From: Burkholderiaceae bacterium
GTDB taxonomy: Bacteria; Pseudomonadota; Gammaproteobacteria; Burkholderiales; Burkholderiaceae_B
Assembly: GCA_004322135.1 (NCBI GenBank)
Contig: SCSG01000013.1
Coordinates: 1-64,000, forward strand
DNA length: 64,000 nucleotides
Direction of reading: 5' to 3'
Made by a program: the position numbers and the translations under genes. The notes beneath the pieces were generated by a model that ran no database searches, was not told where the DNA came from, and was given only the letters and a program-made list of their open reading frames with translations. Position 1 is the first letter of the stretch. Each line of letters opens with the position of its first letter. Of this stretch, positions 19,554 to 29,171 are shown piece by piece.

Positions 19554-20385
19554 CGTTTGTGTCCGCACAAGTGTTGAACAAAACGGTGCCAGCCAAAGCG
19601 CGCGGCGGGCCTTTGCACGAACGTCTTTTGCGAATTCGCCAAAGGGGCTGCGTGCGAGTAGGGCACGCAGCAATTGATTGGCCGGGACATTCAACCCTGC
19701 GGCAACCGCAAGCCCACCACCAACGTTCCTGACAAGATCAAAGCCAGCCGCGCCACCACCGGCAACCGTGGCAACACTAGGAAAAACGGTTGGGCATGCA
19801 GCACCACAACCCGCTTCAGGACAGGCACTTTGCATCGGGACAAACTGATATAAGGCTCGGATATTGGGCATCTGTATGTTTGGAATCCGGGTCACAGAAC
19901 CCGGCTGGGCACGCCACATTTCAACGATCTTCCGGCCTTCGAGCCTGCGGCTTAAATGGCCCGAAACACCCGCGTATAAGTGTGCCATGCGCTCCACATG
20001 ATTCTTTGGGGCAAGCCAATGGGCTCAGTCTGAGCCGCCTCGCTGCCACACAAAGCAACCTTGCATGCGGTGTGAAGCTGTCTTAAAAAGTTTTAACTCT
20101 GATTGCCGCGGCCGGCGAAACAGAACCCCTCCGGACACAACCGGGAGGCGCTTGCCAACGGTATTTCGTTGGATGAGAATAGCCTTTACTAACCGTTGGG
20201 TTGCCGGGCCGCAGTGTTTGACCGTGGTCCACACACTAAGCGCTACCACTGCCCAGCCACACTCTCGTTTATTGGCGCTATTACACCACTACCGGGCCAG
20301 CAATGCAACCACTGGCCCACAATCCGGGCCCACCGGCACATCAACTGTATCAATCCAGCACTTACCGAAACCAGGCACACCAATT
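19554..20385. other. Gene-poor stretch downstream of the initiator tRNA
   Basis: About 830 bases with no recognisable gene. A leftward frame (19485-19997, 170 codons, starting GTG) has coding-like third-position bias and a Gly/Ala-rich segment. But it runs across the 3' half of the tRNA, lacks a clear ribosome-binding site and resembles no family I know. A rightward frame continuous with the next gene is open from 20065, but its residues upstream of 20386 look non-coding. No duplicated tRNA 3' end, integrase or transposase was seen. Confidence 0.4.
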
Positions 20386-21522
20386 TTGTCCGAAACTTTT
20401 TCAATCTCCCGCAAACTTGCCGACATAGACGCAACACAATGGAACCGCCTTGTGGGTCGCCATCCTCTTGTCCGCCACGAGTTTCTCGTGGCGCTGGATG
20501 AAACCGGATGCGCCGTGGCAAAAACGGGCTGGGCCCCGCACTATCTGTTATTGCACCGCGACGGTCAGCTCGCCGCCGCCATGCCGCTGTATCTGAAGTC
20601 ACACTCGCGCGGTGAATACGTATTCGATTCAGGCTGGGCCCGCGCGTTCATGCAACACGGCCTGGAATACTACCCGAAACTGCTTGATGCCATTCCGTTC
20701 ACGCCCGTACCCGGTCCGCGCCTGCTGGCGCGCACACACGAAGACCGGGTGAAACTCGCACGCCATGCCATTGAACTGACTGACCAGAACCAACTATCCT
20801 CGCTGCATATTCTGTTTCCCACCGACGAGGACTGCGCCGCGCTACGCGAAGCAGGTTTCATGTTTCGTGAAAACGTCCAATTCCACTGGCATAACCAGGG
20901 GTACGCCGATCTGGACGAATACCTGTCGGGCATGAACCAGCAGAAACGCAAGAAACTCAGACAGGATCAAAAAAAAGTGCAGCGGGCGGGCGTCACCTTT
21001 CGCTGGTTGCAGGGCGATGAAATCGACGCCACGGCCCTGGCATTTTTTTACGAATGCTATTGCCGCACCTACTACGAACACGGCAACGCTCCGTACCTGA
21101 ACATGGAGTTCTTCAATTGTCTGCGGCAAACCATGACCGACACGATGGTTCTGGTGGTGGCCGAGCAAAAAGAAGAGCCCGTAGCCTGCGCACTGAATCT
21201 GCGCGGCGCGGACAGACTGTATGGGCGCTACTGGGGCTGCACACGATTCATCTCGGGTCTGCATTTCGAAACCTGCTATATGCAGGCCATCGAATTTTGC
21301 ATCCGGCATGGCCTTGCCGCATTCGAAGGCGGAGCGCAAGGCGAACACAAGCTATCGCGCGGCATGCTGCCGGTAAAAACGTATTCCGCGCACTGGATAC
21401 GAGACAAACGCTACGCCCAGGCCATCGCCGATTTTCTCGAGCAGGAAACTTCCGCCGTGGACAACTATGTCGAGGTGCTGGAAGAGCACAGCCCCTTCAA
21501 GGCCATGAGGCCAGAAAGCTGA
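20386..21522 (+). CDS. FemAB-like GNAT N-acetyltransferase (PF04339/DUF482 type)
   Basis: A protein of about 378 residues assigned to the peptidogalactan/FemAB-like acetyltransferase group. It shows HPLVRHEFLVALDETGCA, WAPHYLL, AAMPLYLKSHSRGEYVFD, the RKKLRQDQKKVQ basic segment and CALNLRGADRLYGRYWG with a late FEGGAQGEHKLSRG motif, all typical of this group. The frame is open far upstream, but similarity to family N-termini begins at LSETFSISRKLADID, so the TTG at 20386 is the likely start; no ATG is available before residue 60. Function in bacteria is unproven. It converges with ftrD (16-base gap). Confidence 0.78.
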   Translation: MSETFSISRKLADIDATQWNRLVGRHPLVRHEFLVALDETGCAVAKTGWAPHYLLLHRDGQLAAAMPLYLKSHSRGEYVFDSGWARAFMQHGLEYYPKLLDAIPFTPVPGPRLLARTHEDRVKLARHAIELTDQNQLSSLHILFPTDEDCAALREAGFMFRENVQFHWHNQGYADLDEYLSGMNQQKRKKLRQDQKKVQRAGVTFRWLQGDEIDATALAFFYECYCRTYYEHGNAPYLNMEFFNCLRQTMTDTMVLVVAEQKEEPVACALNLRGADRLYGRYWGCTRFISGLHFETCYMQAIEFCIRHGLAAFEGGAQGEHKLSRGMLPVKTYSAHWIRDKRYAQAIADFLEQETSAVDNYVEVLEEHSPFKAMRPES

Positions 21523-21538
21523 ACGCCTGTCGTCGCGC

Positions 21539-22960
21539 CTACCAAACGGCAAAGAACATATACCACGCCGCGCAAAAAGGCAGCAGCCCCAGCGTCACTA
21601 CAAAGGTGGCCGCCAATTGTGCGCCTTTGTATGCCCGGCGCTTGCCGATAATGCGCCACACCAGACGCAGGCTCCACGCCAGGGCAAGACCCATGATGAT
21701 GAAGCGCACACTCGTTGCCCAGTACACAGGCATGCCTTCATTTTTAAGCAGAGTAAGCGTGGTTGCCGACAAACCAAGGAAAACACCAGCACCAGCTGCG
21801 GGGATCAGGCCCTGTGCCAGCCTGTGCACGCCAGGGCGGCCGAACTTTCCGATCCACGCTGGCCCAACACGCTTCTTGCGCTGACTTTCGCTTCGCACCC
21901 CGGGCAACAGACAATCCGCCAGCCACAACGCAATGTACAAGGGCCCACCCACGACAACGGCCGCGCCGAAAATAAACAGTAATATGCCCGCACCATCAAG
22001 CCACGAGAAGCTGTCGTTCACTTCAGGATAGTGGGTAAGAATGAACCACGGCGCATTTTGCGCCAGTGGCCAGTAGATATTGTGGTCCACCAGCCAGGTT
22101 GCGCTGACCTGCTTGACCATCACAAACCAGGGGCTGGCACTCCAGAGAAAAGCCCCTACGGCAATCCCCATGAGGCCAAATATGATCAACGCCGTCTGCC
22201 AGCCGTCACCCGTGGCAATGTGTACGATCTCTTCTTCGGGAGACCGCGGCGTCAGATGGATTGCTCCACGATAGTCGCTGCAGCGGCCGCACATATGACA
22301 ATCACCGGCGCCCTTCATATTGCGCAAAGGCAGCAGTGGCGCACAGTTGATGCCCTCGATCCGGCGTGTCGGGTTGCGCCAGGCTTCTTCATCGACCTTG
22401 TAGTGCAACGGCGCCAGCTTGGCCAGAAGGTTGAATACCCCATTCACGGGGCACAGGTATTTGCACCAGACTCGCTTGTTACGGCCGTAAAGCCAGCCAA
22501 TGACCAGCGCCCCAGCGGTGGAACCACCAAGGACGGCCATCACAGCCCAGGGGTACTGGTACACGCTGACCAATTGCCCATAGATGGTCGTCATCGAAAA
22601 TGCCACGAATGGCCAGCCGCCCCAGCGTATCCATTTGGGAATCGCCGCACCCCGTCCATGCTCACTGGCCCATTCGGTCAACATGCCCTCGGGGCAAAAC
22701 AACCCACACCAGGCACGCCCCAGCAAAGGGATGGAAACCAGCACAAACGGCCACCAGACGCCCCAGAACGCAAACTGCGCCATGATGGTCAGATTGTTGA
22801 AAATGGAAGCCGTGCGGTCTGGCAAGGGCAGTAGTGCCGGAACGATCAGCAGGAACAAGTAGAAGAACACAATGCACCACTGCACCTTGCGCAGCAGCGG
22901 TGCATGATCGCGCAGGAAATCGGCGGTACTGTTGGCAGCCTTGCCCAAAGCCATGTTCAT
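21539..22960 (-). CDS. ftrD: Polyferredoxin-type membrane protein FtrD of the ferrous-iron uptake system
   Basis: A 473-residue polytopic protein with cytoplasmic-type iron-sulfur cysteine motifs: CGLFCPEGMLTEW, CKYLCPVNGVFN and CHMCGRCSDYRG, resembling NapH/NosR-like ferredoxins. Several long hydrophobic helices surround them. In Bordetella and Brucella the ftrABCD product set takes up Fe(II); FtrD is thought to pass electrons that regenerate or allow the oxidase step coupled to FtrC permeation. It is the last gene of the leftward ftrABCD operon, four bases after ftrC. Confidence 0.88.
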   Translation of the reverse strand: MNMALGKAANSTADFLRDHAPLLRKVQWCIVFFYLFLLIVPALLPLPDRTASIFNNLTIMAQFAFWGVWWPFVLVSIPLLGRAWCGLFCPEGMLTEWASEHGRGAAIPKWIRWGGWPFVAFSMTTIYGQLVSVYQYPWAVMAVLGGSTAGALVIGWLYGRNKRVWCKYLCPVNGVFNLLAKLAPLHYKVDEEAWRNPTRRIEGINCAPLLPLRNMKGAGDCHMCGRCSDYRGAIHLTPRSPEEEIVHIATGDGWQTALIIFGLMGIAVGAFLWSASPWFVMVKQVSATWLVDHNIYWPLAQNAPWFILTHYPEVNDSFSWLDGAGILLFIFGAAVVVGGPLYIALWLADCLLPGVRSESQRKKRVGPAWIGKFGRPGVHRLAQGLIPAAGAGVFLGLSATTLTLLKNEGMPVYWATSVRFIIMGLALAWSLRLVWRIIGKRRAYKGAQLAATFVVTLGLLPFCAAWYMFFAVW

Positions 22961-22964
22961 GATG

Positions 22965-23819
22965 CTAAGACGCCGCCACCGTGGAAGCCCGCGAGGTTTG
23001 GGTAAATCTGGCGCCGGTCCGATTCAGCAACACGAACACAACCGCCCAGTAGGCCAACCAGACCAGTAATACCGACAGCGCCGGATAAGCGCGATAACCT
23101 GCGAAATCGGCCAGAATCTTGCCCACGCCACGACTGCCATCCAACAGCCAGGAACTGTTCCAGATTGGATCCACCAGCGTTGGCAGGACGTCAAGTGAGA
23201 TGAGGTGATCCAGGCCATTGACCAGCAGCGCGCTTGCCAGAAGCAGCAACAGTGCCTCGGTAAGTTTGAAGAAGCGACGCCAGGTGATGAATTTTCCACC
23301 CAGTTGCAAGATCCAGAACGTAAGTAGCGCCAGGGCGAAACCCACAGCGCCAGCCAGCGCCAGGCTCCAGGCCTGCGCAGCGGTTTCACCCGACGCGATC
23401 ATGCCGTACAGGAACACCACCGTTTCACTGCCTTCTCGGGCAACCGCGATCATGACAAGCAGCAGCAGGCCCCACCAGTTGGACCCTTTCACCTGCTGGG
23501 CGGCTCCCCTTTCAAGTTCGTGCCTGAGCGAGCGGCCACGTTGCCGCATCCATAGAACCATCTGCACAACCAGCGCACAAGCGACAAGTCCCATAATGGC
23601 CTGGAACCATTCCTGCCCATTGTCCGAGAGCCACGAAGAGACTCCCAACAGGACCAACGCCAGCGCGCCAGCCAAGGCCAGCCCCGCGGCGACTCCACCC
23701 CACAACCAGCGCAGCCCCCTGTGTCCATCGGATGTGGCACTTAGCCAGCTATACAAAATACCGACAACGAGCAGTGCCTCGACACTTTCCCGCCACACAA
23801 TAAAAGCCACTTGTTCCAT
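22965..23819 (-). CDS. ftrC: FTR1-family iron permease FtrC
   Basis: A 284-residue membrane protein of the OFeT/FTR1 family with about seven hydrophobic helices. It has the two REXXE-type iron-binding motifs: RESVE in the first helix (WRESVEALLVVGIL) and REGSE in the fourth (AREGSETVVFLYGM). It forms the inner-membrane channel of the FtrABCD system. The gene lies between ftrB (43-base gap) and ftrD. Confidence 0.92.
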   Translation of the reverse strand: MEQVAFIVWRESVEALLVVGILYSWLSATSDGHRGLRWLWGGVAAGLALAGALALVLLGVSSWLSDNGQEWFQAIMGLVACALVVQMVLWMRQRGRSLRHELERGAAQQVKGSNWWGLLLLVMIAVAREGSETVVFLYGMIASGETAAQAWSLALAGAVGFALALLTFWILQLGGKFITWRRFFKLTEALLLLLASALLVNGLDHLISLDVLPTLVDPIWNSSWLLDGSRGVGKILADFAGYRAYPALSVLLVWLAYWAVVFVLLNRTGARFTQTSRASTVAAS

Positions 23820-23862
23820 GATGCCTTACCCTGCTTAAGATTGTGGCAGTGAAGCCCCCACC

Positions 23863-24201
23863 CTACTTGACGACCAGCGTTCCTTTGACATCCGGATGAA
23901 AATCATCAAAGAACGGATACTCGCCCGGCCTGGAAACCTTGATGACAACGAACGACGTCACACCCGGACCCAGGACTTTCTCCTTACGCAACGGCAGGCT
24001 TTCGAATTCCACCGGCTCGTGGCTTTCGTTGACCAGGATCAGTTTGAACCTGCCCGCCGGCACTTCAAGACGCGCAGGGTCAAATGCACCACCCGCCTTG
24101 AAGGTAAGCGTGTACGTCGGTAGTTCGTCGGCCTGGACCGTTGCACTACTCAGGCTCAATGCCAGACACAACATCAGCCCCGAAAGTCCGGACCACCGCA
24201 T
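23863..24201 (-). CDS. ftrB: Cupredoxin-like periplasmic protein FtrB
   Basis: A 112-residue protein with a signal peptide (LMLCLALSLSSATVQA, cleavage near residue 24) and a compact beta-rich cupredoxin-like domain (TFKAGGAFDPARLEVPAG, NESHEPVEFESLPL, GEYPFFDDFHPDVKG). FtrB is proposed to oxidise Fe(II) or hand it to the permease, as EfeO-type cupredoxins do. Acidic and histidine residues around FDDFHPD are candidate metal ligands. The start is two bases after the ftrA stop, indicating tight coupling. Confidence 0.87.
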   Translation of the reverse strand: MRWSGLSGLMLCLALSLSSATVQADELPTYTLTFKAGGAFDPARLEVPAGRFKLILVNESHEPVEFESLPLRKEKVLGPGVTSFVVIKVSRPGEYPFFDDFHPDVKGTLVVK

Positions 24202-24203
24202 GC

Positions 24204-24743
24204 CTAGTAACCGCCCTTCTTGCCCGTGCCGGCATATACGAAATCATAATTAACACTGAACGGTTTGAACCAGTCGGCCACACCAGTTTCCTTATCGATA
24301 TGACGGCCGAAGTGATTCATCGGATTAGCCGTTGGTGGCGACACGGTGAACGTCAGCGCGTACCGGCCAGGTCCTTCAAGCTTGAGGTTGTCGCCATAAT
24401 GCGGGCCATCATTGGCCACCATTGGCATGAGCGGCCCTTTTTGCACCTTGTCACTGCCAGCCTTCTGCACCTGATACGTTATGACCAGATACGGCATCCA
24501 TGCCCCTTCGGAAAAGCCGTTGGCATTGTCGGCAAGCGCGTGGATATCGGCTTCAAGATGAATGTCGGAATCTTTGGCAGCACGCATCATTCCCGGGGGA
24601 TCCATTTCAATGGGCTGCAGATACACAGCCGCAACTTCCATGCCCGCATGCCCGGACGGTTTGCCTATGGGGTATTCGGCAGCTTGCACCGCCACGGCAA
24701 CACCAATACTCAGTACTGCCGTCGCCAGCAATCGTTTCATCAT
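24204..24743 (-). CDS. ftrA: Periplasmic P19-type iron-binding protein FtrA
   Basis: A 179-residue secreted protein: signal peptide at residues 1-21 (MMKRLLATAVLSIG..., cut after VQA), then the P19/Tp34 fold with GMEVAAVYLQPIEMD, the ligand-bearing segment DIHLEADIHA and GPHYGDNLKLEGPG. Related Campylobacter P19 binds Cu/Fe through conserved Met, His and Glu. It delivers iron to FtrB/FtrC. An open frame extends to 24905, but the ATG pair at 24738-24743, after a GAAGGG ribosome-binding site, yields the proper signal peptide. It is the first gene of the operon. Confidence 0.9.
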   Translation of the reverse strand: MMKRLLATAVLSIGVAVAVQAAEYPIGKPSGHAGMEVAAVYLQPIEMDPPGMMRAAKDSDIHLEADIHALADNANGFSEGAWMPYLVITYQVQKAGSDKVQKGPLMPMVANDGPHYGDNLKLEGPGRYALTFTVSPPTANPMNHFGRHIDKETGVADWFKPFSVNYDFVYAGTGKKGGY

Positions 24744-24848
24744 TTTCCAAACCCTTCGGATAAATCCTGCAAGCCAGACGTGGCCACGCACACCACCCAC
24801 TGCAGCGTCAGGCCAAGCGCGAAGCTGAATTTTGTAAACACAAACAAG

Positions 24849-24867
24849 ACTAATTCTTATTAATTTA
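24849..24867. promoter_or_regulatory. Fur-box-like site upstream of ftrA
   Basis: An AT-rich stretch reading AATTAATAAGAATTAGT on the minus strand, about 110 bases before the ftrA start, stands out from GC-rich surroundings and resembles Bordetella Fur boxes (repeats of a GATAAT-like hexamer). Bordetella ftrABCD is known to be iron-regulated. The match is imperfect. Confidence 0.45.
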
Positions 24868-24962
24868 ACACAAGACTTTGATGGCTGTTCGGATTCGACA
24901 GACAAAATTTTTCGCGACGACAGAATACAACACTTGCGAAAGCTGCGTCCCGAGTACCCGGC

Positions 24963-25520
24963 CTATTTGTCTTTGTGATCGTCCGTCGGCGCGGCGCCGA
25001 AGGGAAACGCGGAAAACATGGAGCGGGCCTGGTCGTGCATCTGATCCTGCATTTTCACGAACAGGTTTTTGCTTTGATCGATGTAATTATTCATCATGTT
25101 CTGAATCATGGGCGTCTGAACATTCATGAATTGCGCCCATGTTTCGGGGCCAAGCTGATTGCCATACACACCCTGTTCGGCCATGCGTTCCTGAATTTCG
25201 ATAAACGCCGCGATGTTTTTTTCAAGAAAGGTACCCATGATGCCCTGCATGGAATGCCCATAGAAACGAATAATCTGGGCCAGGGCGACAGAAGAAAACA
25301 TAGGTACCCCACCGCTTTCTTCCTCAAGAATGATCTGAAGGAGAATACTGCGCGTCAGGTCTTCGGACGACTTGGCGTCAACCACCTGAAAGGCCTCGTT
25401 CTCGAGCACCAGATGTTTGACATCGGCCAAGGTAATGTACGAGCTTGTTTTAGTGTCGTACAGACGACGATTGGGATACTTTTTTATTAACCGCCCGGTA
25501 GCGGAAGGTGCTTGTGTCAT
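24963..25520 (-). CDS. phaR: Polyhydroxyalkanoate synthesis repressor PhaR
   Basis: A 185-residue PhaR. The DNA-binding N-terminal domain has the signature RLIKKYPNRRLYDT followed by YITLADVKHLV and DLTRSILLQIILEEE; the C-terminal part is the PHB-accumulation regulatory domain with an amphipathic, Met/Gln-rich region (MIQNMMNNYIDQSKNLF). PhaR represses phasin and its own gene and binds PHA granules, releasing DNA when polymer forms. The ATG at 25520 fits the family N-terminus better than a TTG four codons earlier. It lies downstream of phaB, with 193 bases between. Confidence 0.93.
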   Translation of the reverse strand: MTQAPSATGRLIKKYPNRRLYDTKTSSYITLADVKHLVLENEAFQVVDAKSSEDLTRSILLQIILEEESGGVPMFSSVALAQIIRFYGHSMQGIMGTFLEKNIAAFIEIQERMAEQGVYGNQLGPETWAQFMNVQTPMIQNMMNNYIDQSKNLFVKMQDQMHDQARSMFSAFPFGAAPTDDHKDK

Positions 25521-25713
25521 GAATTTAGCCAAGTGCGTAATAAAACCAGAATGGGCAGGTTCACGCCCACGAAAACCCCAGCGCTACCTCAAAAACCCCG
25601 GTCAAACCGAGGCCTGCTTCTTGCCAACCCTCACAACTATAAGCATACAAAGGAATATTTGCAAAACCAATACTTTTCCCAGAGCGCCAAGGACGCCCCG
25701 GGAATGAGACTGC

Positions 25714-26451
25714 CTAACCCATGTGCAAACCACCGTTCAGTGAAAAGTCGGCGCCCGTTGCAAAGCCGGAGTCGTCCGAAGCCAGCCACGCCACCATTGA
25801 GCCAATTTCTTCAGGCGTGCCAAGTCGCTTGACGGGAATGGTGCCCACTATTTTTTCAAGTACGTCCGGCCGTATGGCCCGCACCATTTCCGTACCAATA
25901 TACCCCGGCGAAATCGTATTGACCGTAACCCCCTTGCTGGCGACTTCCTGAGCCAGCGCCATGGTGAACCCGTGAATGCCGGCCTTGGCCGTAGAGTAAT
26001 TGGTTTGCCCGAACTGCCCCTTTTGCCCATTGACCGAACTGATATTGACAATACGCCCCCACTGCCGATCGACCATCCCATCAATGACCTGCTTGGTGAC
26101 ATTGAAAAGGCTGTTCAGGTTGGTATCGATAACGGCGTGCCAATCGTCAAGGGACATTTTCCGAAAGACGCCATCACGTGTGATGCCTGCATTGTTGATA
26201 AGCACATCGACCGGGCCGAGATCTTTGACGACCTTGGCAAAGGCATCGACGGTGGACTGCCAGTCGGCCACATTACCCACGGAGGCATGAAACTTGTAGC
26301 CCAGTGCACTTTGCTCGCCAAGCCACTGGTTAAAGTCGCGACTAGGCCCGCAACCAGCGACGACGGTATACCCCTCTTTTGCCAGACGCTGACATATCGC
26401 GGTTCCGATACCGCCCATCCCACCTGTCACATAAGCCAACTTTCCACTCAT
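25714..26451 (-). CDS. phaB: Acetoacetyl-CoA reductase PhaB
   Basis: A 245-residue SDR reductase. The NADPH motif TGGMGGIG is at the N-terminus, NNAG lies mid-protein, catalytic Ser is in NISSVNGQKGQFGQ and Tyr-x3-Lys in YSTAK. The GQKGQFGQTNY segment is typical of PhaB/FabG-type acetoacetyl-CoA reductases. It reduces acetoacetyl-CoA to (R)-3-hydroxybutyryl-CoA, the monomer for PhaC. The ATG at 26451 follows GAGGAGAG; an upstream in-frame extension was rejected. It lies 92 bases after phaC on the same strand; no phaA thiolase is present in the window. Confidence 0.94.
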   Translation of the reverse strand: MSGKLAYVTGGMGGIGTAICQRLAKEGYTVVAGCGPSRDFNQWLGEQSALGYKFHASVGNVADWQSTVDAFAKVVKDLGPVDVLINNAGITRDGVFRKMSLDDWHAVIDTNLNSLFNVTKQVIDGMVDRQWGRIVNISSVNGQKGQFGQTNYSTAKAGIHGFTMALAQEVASKGVTVNTISPGYIGTEMVRAIRPDVLEKIVGTIPVKRLGTPEEIGSMVAWLASDDSGFATGADFSLNGGLHMG

Positions 26452-26543
26452 TTCACTCTCCTCGACTGAGTTGCCACCTTTTCCACGGCCAACCATAAAA
26501 CCTGCTGCGCATCCGGCTGCCGAGCCGCTGGATGCGCCACCCC

Positions 26544-28178
26544 TTACACCGCCCGCACCTTGACGTACCCGCCAGGTGCCGCCTCTACAGGTTTGAAACG
26601 CGCATTACCCAGTTTGGTGGGTGCGCGCACAAGCTCGCCGGAATGGGCCGCCAGCCAGGCCGACCAGTCGGGCCACCAACTGCCCGGCTGCTGAACGGCA
26701 TTGGCCAGCCACGCTTCGGGGTCGCCTGGAAGCGTGGCATCGACGCCCTTTTGCCCGGCGACCCAATAATGCCGCCGCTTTTTCGCTGGCGGGTTGATAA
26801 CCCCCGCTATGTGGCCGGACGCGCCCAGAACAAAACGGGTCGGCCCCCGCAAGACAGCGTTGGAAGCGTACGCCGCATGCCAGGGAACAATGTGGTCGTC
26901 ACGCGAGCCGTAGACATAGGCAGGCATGGACAGCGAGGTCAGGTCCAGCGGAACCCCGCCCATCACTACCCGTCCCGGCTCTTTCAGGTTGTTCTCGAGA
27001 TAAGTATTGCGGAAATACCAGGTAAAAAATGGCCCTGGAAGATTGGTGCCATCAGCATTCCAAAACAGAAGATCGAAGGCGGGCGGCGACTTGCCCTTGA
27101 GATAATTGCCCACGACGTAATTCCAGACGAGCTCGCTGGGACGAAGGAAGGAAAATGTTGTGCCAAGTTCGCGCGCCGACATTAACCCGGCCGCACCAAG
27201 CTCACGCTCGCGCGCCTGCACATGGGCTTCGTTGACGAAAACATCGAGGACACCAGTGTCGTGGAAGTCGAGCAGCGTCGTAAGCAGCGTAAGTGACTCG
27301 ACGGGGCGTTCTCCTTTCGCGTGCGCCAGCGCCAACGCCGATGCCAGCAGCGTACCGCCTACACAAAAGCCCAACGCGTTGATGCGTTGCTGCCTGGAAA
27401 TAGCCTGTGCGACCTGTATGGCCTGGAGCACGCCCTCTTGCAGGTAGTCTTCCCAATCAGCCGTATCGATATCATCGGCGTCGGATGCCAGCGGGTTGCG
27501 CCATGAAACAAGGAACACGTTAAATCCCCGCTCCAGCGCATAACGGACAAACGAGTTTTCAGGCTGAAGGTCGAGGATGTAGAACTTGTTGATGCATGGC
27601 GGCACGATGAGCAGCGGTGTTTTATACACCTGGCCGGCCAGCGGCTTGTATTGAATGACTTGAGCAAGCCTGTTTTCGAACACAACCTGCCCTTCAGTCG
27701 TGGCCACGTTGCGCCCGACCTCGAAGCTGGACTCGTCGGTTTGCGACACACGCCCCTTGTGCATGTCCTGAAGCAGGTTTTCCAAACCCTGCTTCAGGGA
27801 CGCCCCGTTGCTGTCAAGCATGAGCTTCTGCACTTCGGGATTGGTGGCGAGAAAATTGGAGGGGGCTATGGCTTCGACCCATTGCATGACCGAGAACCGC
27901 AAGCGCTTTTTATGCGACTCGGTGATTTGCGCCGCCTCGACCAATTGGTGTAACGCGCGGCTTGAAAGCAGATAAGCATGCGCGTTGAGCAAACAGCTTT
28001 GATTGACGACCCATTCGGGAGCGCTGAAACGCCGGTCGGCAGGCGCCCCAAGCGTTCCCTGCCGTGCCTGCTCTAGTATGTGCGCCCAATCGCGAGAAAA
28101 CTCTAACTGAATCTGGGCGAACCGATCTGGCGCTACGCTGCCCGATATGGGCCATGGCGCAGGATATGGAGCAGTCAT
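26544..28178 (-). CDS. phaC: Class I polyhydroxyalkanoate synthase PhaC
   Basis: A 544-residue class I PHA synthase, slightly short of the usual 560-600. The catalytic cysteine is in the lipase-box-like GFCVGG (C272); the catalytic Asp is in YGSRDDHIVPW and the His in GASGHIAGVINPP. It polymerises 3-hydroxyacyl-CoA into PHA granules. It is upstream of phaB and downstream of pgeF (86-base gap) on the same strand, a conserved Burkholderiales arrangement. Confidence 0.95.
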   Translation of the reverse strand: MTAPYPAPWPISGSVAPDRFAQIQLEFSRDWAHILEQARQGTLGAPADRRFSAPEWVVNQSCLLNAHAYLLSSRALHQLVEAAQITESHKKRLRFSVMQWVEAIAPSNFLATNPEVQKLMLDSNGASLKQGLENLLQDMHKGRVSQTDESSFEVGRNVATTEGQVVFENRLAQVIQYKPLAGQVYKTPLLIVPPCINKFYILDLQPENSFVRYALERGFNVFLVSWRNPLASDADDIDTADWEDYLQEGVLQAIQVAQAISRQQRINALGFCVGGTLLASALALAHAKGERPVESLTLLTTLLDFHDTGVLDVFVNEAHVQARERELGAAGLMSARELGTTFSFLRPSELVWNYVVGNYLKGKSPPAFDLLFWNADGTNLPGPFFTWYFRNTYLENNLKEPGRVVMGGVPLDLTSLSMPAYVYGSRDDHIVPWHAAYASNAVLRGPTRFVLGASGHIAGVINPPAKKRRHYWVAGQKGVDATLPGDPEAWLANAVQQPGSWWPDWSAWLAAHSGELVRAPTKLGNARFKPVEAAPGGYVKVRAV

Positions 28179-28264
28179 ATCGACCCTATAGCTTTAAGTC
28201 TCTGGTAATTAATGTTGCTGATCATTTGCAACCATGTCAATTCGGGTAAGCCGCTAGAGACATT

Positions 28265-29038
28265 TCAGATAAACGCCAGTGACTCTGCTGAACTGCCGGA
28301 GAGCCAAGCCAGCGTTGCCATGCGCCCGCTCGCGGCATCTCGCCGGTGCGAGTAGAACAGATCGGCCTGCTCATAAGAGCAGAAGCCGCTGCACTCGATG
28401 TGCTGCACGCCCGCCTTCAACAAGCGAGCCTTGGCCAGTCCGGGCAAATCGGCCAGCCATTTCCCCGGCCTCGGCCCGGAGAAAAAGCAGGCACGGCTAT
28501 CAGGGTCATTGGCCACAAAGGCCTGCAGCACGTCCGGCCCCACTTCGAAGTGCCTGCGGCCGATGGCTGGCCCGATCCAGGCCCTCCAGGCGGATGCGGC
28601 GGGGCACTTCACCCGCACGCTGTGCATTGTGTTCTCGAGCACGCCAGCCGCCAAGCCACGCCAGCCAGCGTGAGCCATTCCAAGCACCTTCCCTTCCCGA
28701 TCAGCGATAACCACGGGCAGGCAGTCGGCGGTCATAATGGACAGGACCCGGCCCGGCACGTCGGTGACGGCCGCGTCCGCGCGGGGTGGGTTCGTCCCCG
28801 CCACAGAAAGATCGGCATCAAAAACCCGCGTTCCATGGACTTGCTCGAGCCAGACCGGTTCACACGGAAGCAACGCGGCCAGCCGCTTTCGGTTTTCCCG
28901 TACACAACCCACGTCATCATGCACGTGTTCGGCAAGGTTCAGCGAAGCCAACGCGCCCACGCTGACGCCACCTGCGCGCGTGGTGCAAAAATAGTGCACG
29001 CCTTCCCACTTGTCGCCGGTAACCATACCCACCGTCAT
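28265..29038 (-). CDS. pgeF: Multicopper-oxidase-like laccase-domain protein PgeF (YfiH)
   Basis: A 257-residue YfiH/PF02578 protein with CTTRAGGVSVGALASLNLAEH, the metal-site segments TADCLPVV and GMAHAGWRGLAAG, and WIGPAIGRRHFEVG. Family members have purine nucleosidase or phosphorylase-type activity, and PgeF of E. coli edits peptidoglycan precursors by removing mis-incorporated L-Ser. The ATG at 29038 follows a strong GGGGGAGG site; the frame continues upstream into rluD but that part is not conserved. It lies 133 bases after rluD. Confidence 0.9.
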   Translation of the reverse strand: MTVGMVTGDKWEGVHYFCTTRAGGVSVGALASLNLAEHVHDDVGCVRENRKRLAALLPCEPVWLEQVHGTRVFDADLSVAGTNPPRADAAVTDVPGRVLSIMTADCLPVVIADREGKVLGMAHAGWRGLAAGVLENTMHSVRVKCPAASAWRAWIGPAIGRRHFEVGPDVLQAFVANDPDSRACFFSGPRPGKWLADLPGLAKARLLKAGVQHIECSGFCSYEQADLFYSHRRDAASGRMATLAWLSGSSAESLAFI

Positions 29039-29171
29039 GTCCGTTCCCTCCCCCAAGGTCGCTTCTGCACAAACCACGCTGTCACGGCTTGTACCATCCG
29101 CACCGCCACACCAAACTGGCTGGCACGTGCCGCCCCGGCACGACGCCGGCAGGTCGGCCCCCCACTCTTGG

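Noticed and set aside
20065-20385. N-terminal extension of the FemAB-like acetyltransferase by 107 codons
   Set aside because: The residues are Arg/Thr/His-rich noise without family likeness; conservation starts at the TTG at 20386.
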